From Candidatus Accumulibacter iunctus (GTDB lineage Bacteria; Pseudomonadota; Gammaproteobacteria; Burkholderiales; Rhodocyclaceae), in NCBI GenBank assembly GCA_002345025.1, contig DDUX01000002.1:1-9571 (forward strand): a stretch of DNA of 9,571 nucleotides, given 5' to 3'. The notes below the pieces were generated by a model, which saw only the letters and a list, made by a program, of their open reading frames with translations, had not been told where the DNA came from and did no database searches. The position numbers and the translations under genes were made by a program. Positions 7,278-9,571 of this stretch are shown one piece after another; within the stretch, counting starts at the first letter, position 1; each line of letters opens with the position of its first letter.

Positions 7278-7364
7278 GCCCAGGTGGCGAAATTGGTAGA
7301 CGCGCTAGGTTCAGGTCCTAGTGGTGGCAACACCGTGGAGGTTCGATTCCTCTCTTGGGCACCA
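7278..7364 (+). tRNA. tRNA-Leu (anticodon CAG)
   Basis: An 87-nt class II tRNA reading CUG. The acceptor arm GCCCAGG pairs with CTTGGGC (one G-T wobble), and the genome encodes the terminal CCA at 7362-7364. The D arm contains TGGCGAAATTGGTAGACGC. The anticodon stem CTAGG/CCTAG closes the loop TTCAGGT, giving anticodon CAG at 7312-7314. A long variable arm with GGTG/CACC stem (GGTGGCAACACC) is typical of tRNA-Leu. The T arm is GGAGG-TTCGATT-CCTCT. CUG is a heavily used leucine codon in this window, matching a strongly transcribed gene. It has its own promoter upstream and an intrinsic terminator 12 nt downstream. Confidence 0.97.
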
Positions 7365-7376
7365 GCCAAAAGAACG

Positions 7377-7406
7377 AAAGCCCCGATTCTTCGGGGCTTT
7401 TCCGTT
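7377..7406 (+). terminator. Intrinsic terminator of tRNA-Leu
   Basis: AAAGCCCCGA (7377-7386) pairs perfectly over 10 bp with TCGGGGCTTT (7391-7400) around the loop TTCT. The stem's T end continues as TCCGTTT, giving a modest T-rich tract. It lies 12 nt after the tRNA CCA end. Confidence 0.9.
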
Positions 7407-7720
7407 TCTGCCCCCCGCGCTTTCCCGGGCATCCTCGCGGGCATCTTCTGCCCCGACCACAGCACTTCATTGTACGCCAAGACGGAACATCCGCCGCGAC
7501 AATGACCACGTCAGCAGCGCCCCCCGGCTGCCCGCCCGGTCGCCCGTGCAGGAGCAGGCGGCAGCCGCGCCCCGATGCTTCCCGCAACCGGCAAGAAAAT
7601 TTTTCAGACCTCTAGCCAACACAAGCGAAAGTATGGATACTACGCTGCCGGTAGCTCGCCAGCAGACTTCTGCTGCAATAATGAGAATCAGTTCAAGCTC
7701 AGACACCGATAGGAATCCAC
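7407..7720 (+). other. 314-nt non-coding region upstream of the carboxyltransferase gene
   Basis: I see no supported gene here. The left half is C/G-rich and the right half (from about 7600) is clearly richer in A and T, as expected of a promoter region. It holds a 12-nt-period direct repeat (CGGGCATC at 7426 and 7438), a GTAT-GG-ATAC mini palindrome at 7631-7640 and AGCAGA-CT-TCTGCT at 7661-7674. An AATAAT preceded by TGC at 7674-7682 could be an extended -10 box. The ATG at 7503 opens a 37-codon frame with no ribosome site and no recognisable product. Confidence 0.5.
7674..7682 (+). promoter_or_regulatory. Possible extended -10 promoter element for the carboxyltransferase operon
   Basis: TG-C-AATAAT matches the extended -10 pattern with five of six consensus hexamer bases. 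The expected -35 position (about 7654-7659, GCTCGC) has no consensus match. The imperfect palindrome AGCAGACTTCTGCT (7661-7674) touches it and could bind a regulator. Start of transcription would be near 7689, about 30 nt before the start codon. Confidence 0.3.
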
Positions 7721-9274
7721 ATGACCATACGACCGGAGTTGATAGAAAAGCTGCGCGCCAAGCGCGACAAGCTGATTGACCATGTCAGCCCCGAGAAACT
7801 GGAAGCCCTGCACGCGAAAGGACTGCTGTCCGCCCGCGAGCGGCTTCTGACCCTCTTCGACGAGGGTACTTTCCAGGAACTCGGACTCTATGCCGCACAC
7901 GCAGCGACCGCCTTCGGCATGGCCGGGCGCTCGCTGCCGGCCGACGGCGTCATTGCCGGCAACGGCTACGTCGGGCCGCTGCAGATCGCGGCCTTCAGCC
8001 AGGACTTCAACGTCGTCGCCGGCACGCTGGGCAAGATGCAGGCACGCAAGATCACGCGCATCATGCGTCACGCGCTGAAGACCGGGGTACCGCTGGTCGC
8101 CTTCAAGGACTCCGGCGGCGCCCGCATCCAGGAAGGGGTGGACGCCCTCTCGGGGTACGGTGACGTCTTCTACACCAACGTCCTGCTCTCGGGCGTGGTG
8201 CCGCAGATCGCGGTGATCTGCGGCCCATGTGCCGGCGGCGCAGCGTACTCGCCGGCGCTGATGGATTTCGTCATCATGACCCGCAACAACGCGCACATGT
8301 TCCTCACCGGACCGGAAGTCATCAAGGCGGTGACCGGCCGCGCGACGACGATGGCCGAGGTCGGCGGTGCCGAGATGCATTCGACGGTGAGCGGCAACGC
8401 ACACTTCGTCGCCGAGGACGACCGGCACGCGATCACGCTGGTGAAACAGATACTCTCCTACCTGCCGGCGAACAATACCGAAGACCCGCCGCACGATCTC
8501 TCGGTACCGATCGAGGAACTCGAGGATCCGGGAATCAACGACTGCATCCCGGACAGCCCGTCCGAGCCGCTCGACATGTATTCGGTCATCCGCCGCGTGG
8601 TGGACAACGGAGAACTGCTGGAAGTCCATGCGGGCTTCGCGCGCAACGTGATCGTCGGCTTCGCGCGCATCAGTGGCGTCGTCATCGGCCTCGTCGCCAA
8701 CCAGCCGATGGTCAATGCCGGCGCGCTCGATCTCAACGCCGCCGACAAGGTGGCGCGCTTCGTCCGCACCTGCAACATCTTCAACGTGCCGGTGGTCACC
8801 CTCGTCGATGTGCCGGGATTCCTGCCCGGGGTCGAACAGGAACGGGGCGGCATCATCCGTCACGGCGCCAAGATGCTCTCCGCCTACGGCTCCTGCACCT
8901 CGCCGAAGATCACCGTCATCCTGCGCAAGGCCTACGGCGGCTCGTATCTGGCGATGTGCAGCCAAGAGATGGGCGCCGACATGGTCTATGCCTGGCCGAC
9001 GGCCGAGATCGCCGTCATGGGTGCGGAAGCCGCCGTCAAGATCCTCTATCGCAAGGAACTTGAGCAGGCCGAGGATCGCCAGGCGAAAGCAGCCGAACTG
9101 GCACAGGCGTACCGCGACGAGTTCGCGTCACCTTACGTCTCGGCGAGCAACTTCTACATCACCGACGTCATCGAGCCGCAGGACACGCGCTGGATGGTTG
9201 CCCTCGCGCTGCGCAAGACGCTCGACAAGCGCGAGTTGCGGCCGGCCAAGAAGCACGGCAACATCCCCATGTAA
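7721..9274 (+). CDS. mmdA: Biotin-dependent carboxyltransferase: methylmalonyl-CoA decarboxylase alpha or propionyl-CoA carboxylase beta
   Basis: A 517-residue carboxyltransferase of the propionyl/methylmalonyl-CoA class, moving CO2 between the acyl-CoA and carrier-bound biotin. AGGAA at 7711-7715 sits 5 nt before the ATG. Two crotonase-like halves are visible. The N-half has DSGGARIQEGVDALSGYGD (130-148) and the oxyanion region GPCAGGAAYSPALMDF (168-183). The C-half has VDVPGFLPGVEQE (362-374), GGIIRHGAKML (376-386), RKAYGGSYLAM (402-412) and YAWPTAEIAVMGAEAA (423-438). The end, DKRELRPAKKHGNIPM, matches the family C-terminus. The sequence alone does not separate PCC beta from the decarboxylase alpha subunit. 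An OadG-type sodium-pump subunit 24 nt downstream favours the decarboxylase, which would link methylmalonyl-CoA decarboxylation to Na+ export or run in reverse. No biotin carboxylase is present in the window. Confidence 0.85.
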   Translation: MTIRPELIEKLRAKRDKLIDHVSPEKLEALHAKGLLSARERLLTLFDEGTFQELGLYAAHAATAFGMAGRSLPADGVIAGNGYVGPLQIAAFSQDFNVVAGTLGKMQARKITRIMRHALKTGVPLVAFKDSGGARIQEGVDALSGYGDVFYTNVLLSGVVPQIAVICGPCAGGAAYSPALMDFVIMTRNNAHMFLTGPEVIKAVTGRATTMAEVGGAEMHSTVSGNAHFVAEDDRHAITLVKQILSYLPANNTEDPPHDLSVPIEELEDPGINDCIPDSPSEPLDMYSVIRRVVDNGELLEVHAGFARNVIVGFARISGVVIGLVANQPMVNAGALDLNAADKVARFVRTCNIFNVPVVTLVDVPGFLPGVEQERGGIIRHGAKMLSAYGSCTSPKITVILRKAYGGSYLAMCSQEMGADMVYAWPTAEIAVMGAEAAVKILYRKELEQAEDRQAKAAELAQAYRDEFASPYVSASNFYITDVIEPQDTRWMVALALRKTLDKRELRPAKKHGNIPM

Positions 9275-9298
9275 CCGGCGAGCAAAGGAACCCGCATC

Positions 9299-9571
9299 AT
9301 GCTGACTGCCGCAATCATCACGTCGCTGAAGGTCTACGGCATCGCCATCGTCATCTCGCTGCTCGTTGCAGTGGTGATCAAGCTGATGGTGGTGCTGGGC
9401 ACGCGCGCCGAGAAGTCCAGACCAGTCGAAATGCCGACCGGTACGGTGTGCCCGATCGGTCCGGGCGTGCCGGACGAGGACGTCGCCGCCCTGTCGGCCG
9501 CGATCTTCGCCGCCATGGGACCGCACCGCATCCTGCACATAGCACCCTCCAGCCATGGCTGGAGGGTGCTA
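9299..9571 (+). CDS. OadG-family small membrane subunit of Na+-pumping decarboxylase (3' partial)
   Basis: Ninety-one codons are visible and the frame is still open at the right edge. AAAGGA at 9284-9289 provides a ribosome site for the ATG at 9299. Residues 5-30 form one transmembrane helix (hydrophobic VYGIAIVISLLVAVVIKLMVVL), followed by a soluble part with PDEDVAALSAAIFAAMGPHR and ILHIAPSSHGW. This single-helix layout with a V-A-A-L/I-S-A-A-I region and a basic I-x-H/R-I strand matches the gamma/delta subunits (OadG, MmdD) that assemble sodium-translocating decarboxylases. It follows the carboxyltransferase by 24 nt, so the two are probably one operon, with biotin-carrier and beta-subunit genes expected beyond the edge. 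The last three residues (R-V-L) come from the outer part of a terminal palindrome and may not be genuine. Confidence 0.72.
   Translation, partial: MLTAAIITSLKVYGIAIVISLLVAVVIKLMVVLGTRAEKSRPVEMPTGTVCPIGPGVPDEDVAALSAAIFAAMGPHRILHIAPSSHGWRVL
9540..9571. repeat. Perfect 32-bp palindrome at the right end
   Basis: The 16 bases TAGCACCCTCCAGCCA (9540-9555) are followed directly by their exact reverse complement (9556-9571), with no loop. It lies inside the open frame of the OadG-type gene and ends exactly with the window. Confidence 0.9.

Noticed and set aside
7503..7616. A 37-codon frame in the gap between the tRNA terminator and the carboxyltransferase gene
   Set aside because: It has no ribosome binding site and a low-complexity Pro/Arg composition, and no product is recognised.
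7688..8965. A 425-codon open frame on the - strand inside the carboxyltransferase gene
   Set aside because: The + strand has intact carboxyltransferase motifs throughout. The antisense product is His/Arg/Asp-rich with no domain signal.

Overview
The window is a very GC-rich stretch of bacterial chromosome with densely packed genes on both strands. The gene set suggests a Rhodocyclales-like betaproteobacterium of the Candidatus Accumulibacter / Dechloromonas type. It has a periplasmic nitrate reductase (nap) tail, an RNase R, an ACP-acyl-AMP ligase-acyltransferase fusion, and a propionate-type carboxyltransferase followed by a sodium-pump decarboxylase subunit. The taxonomic placement is inferred from gene content and was not tested by a search.

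Left part (1-1298, + strand): the end of a nap operon. napH is cut by the left edge and encodes a membrane quinol-oxidising Fe-S protein. It is followed by napB, the periplasmic dihaem cytochrome c. Together they would carry electrons from quinol towards the catalytic NapA, which lies outside the window. Between napB and the convergent block (1299-1512) there is no gene. That gap holds an 11-bp GC hairpin, a perfect 14-bp inverted repeat with a 22-nt loop, and a REP-like C-rich/G-rich element.

Centre (1513-7238, - strand, read right to left): rnr (RNase R), then a NapF-like polyferredoxin whose start codon overlaps the rnr stop codon (ATGA). After a 147-nt gap comes a 948-residue protein combining an acyl carrier domain, a fatty acyl-AMP ligase and a PlsC-type acyltransferase. 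The napF-like gene is therefore detached from napHB and faces the other way. One of its cluster cysteines is replaced by glycine.

Right part (7232-9571, + strand): a strong sigma70-type promoter whose -35 box overlies the rnr start codon reads divergently into a tRNA-Leu(CAG) gene, which ends in an intrinsic terminator. After about 315 nt without a gene come a carboxyltransferase (methylmalonyl-CoA decarboxylase alpha or propionyl-CoA carboxylase beta) and the start of an OadG-type membrane subunit. This pair is best read as the start of a sodium-translocating methylmalonyl-CoA decarboxylase operon that continues past the right edge. The last 32 bases are a perfect palindrome, which may be an assembly or fold-back artefact.

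I saw no CRISPR array, insertion sequence, prophage or defence system. The most unusual items are the three-domain acyl-activating fusion, the rnr-napF coupling with its altered Fe-S site, and the terminal palindrome.
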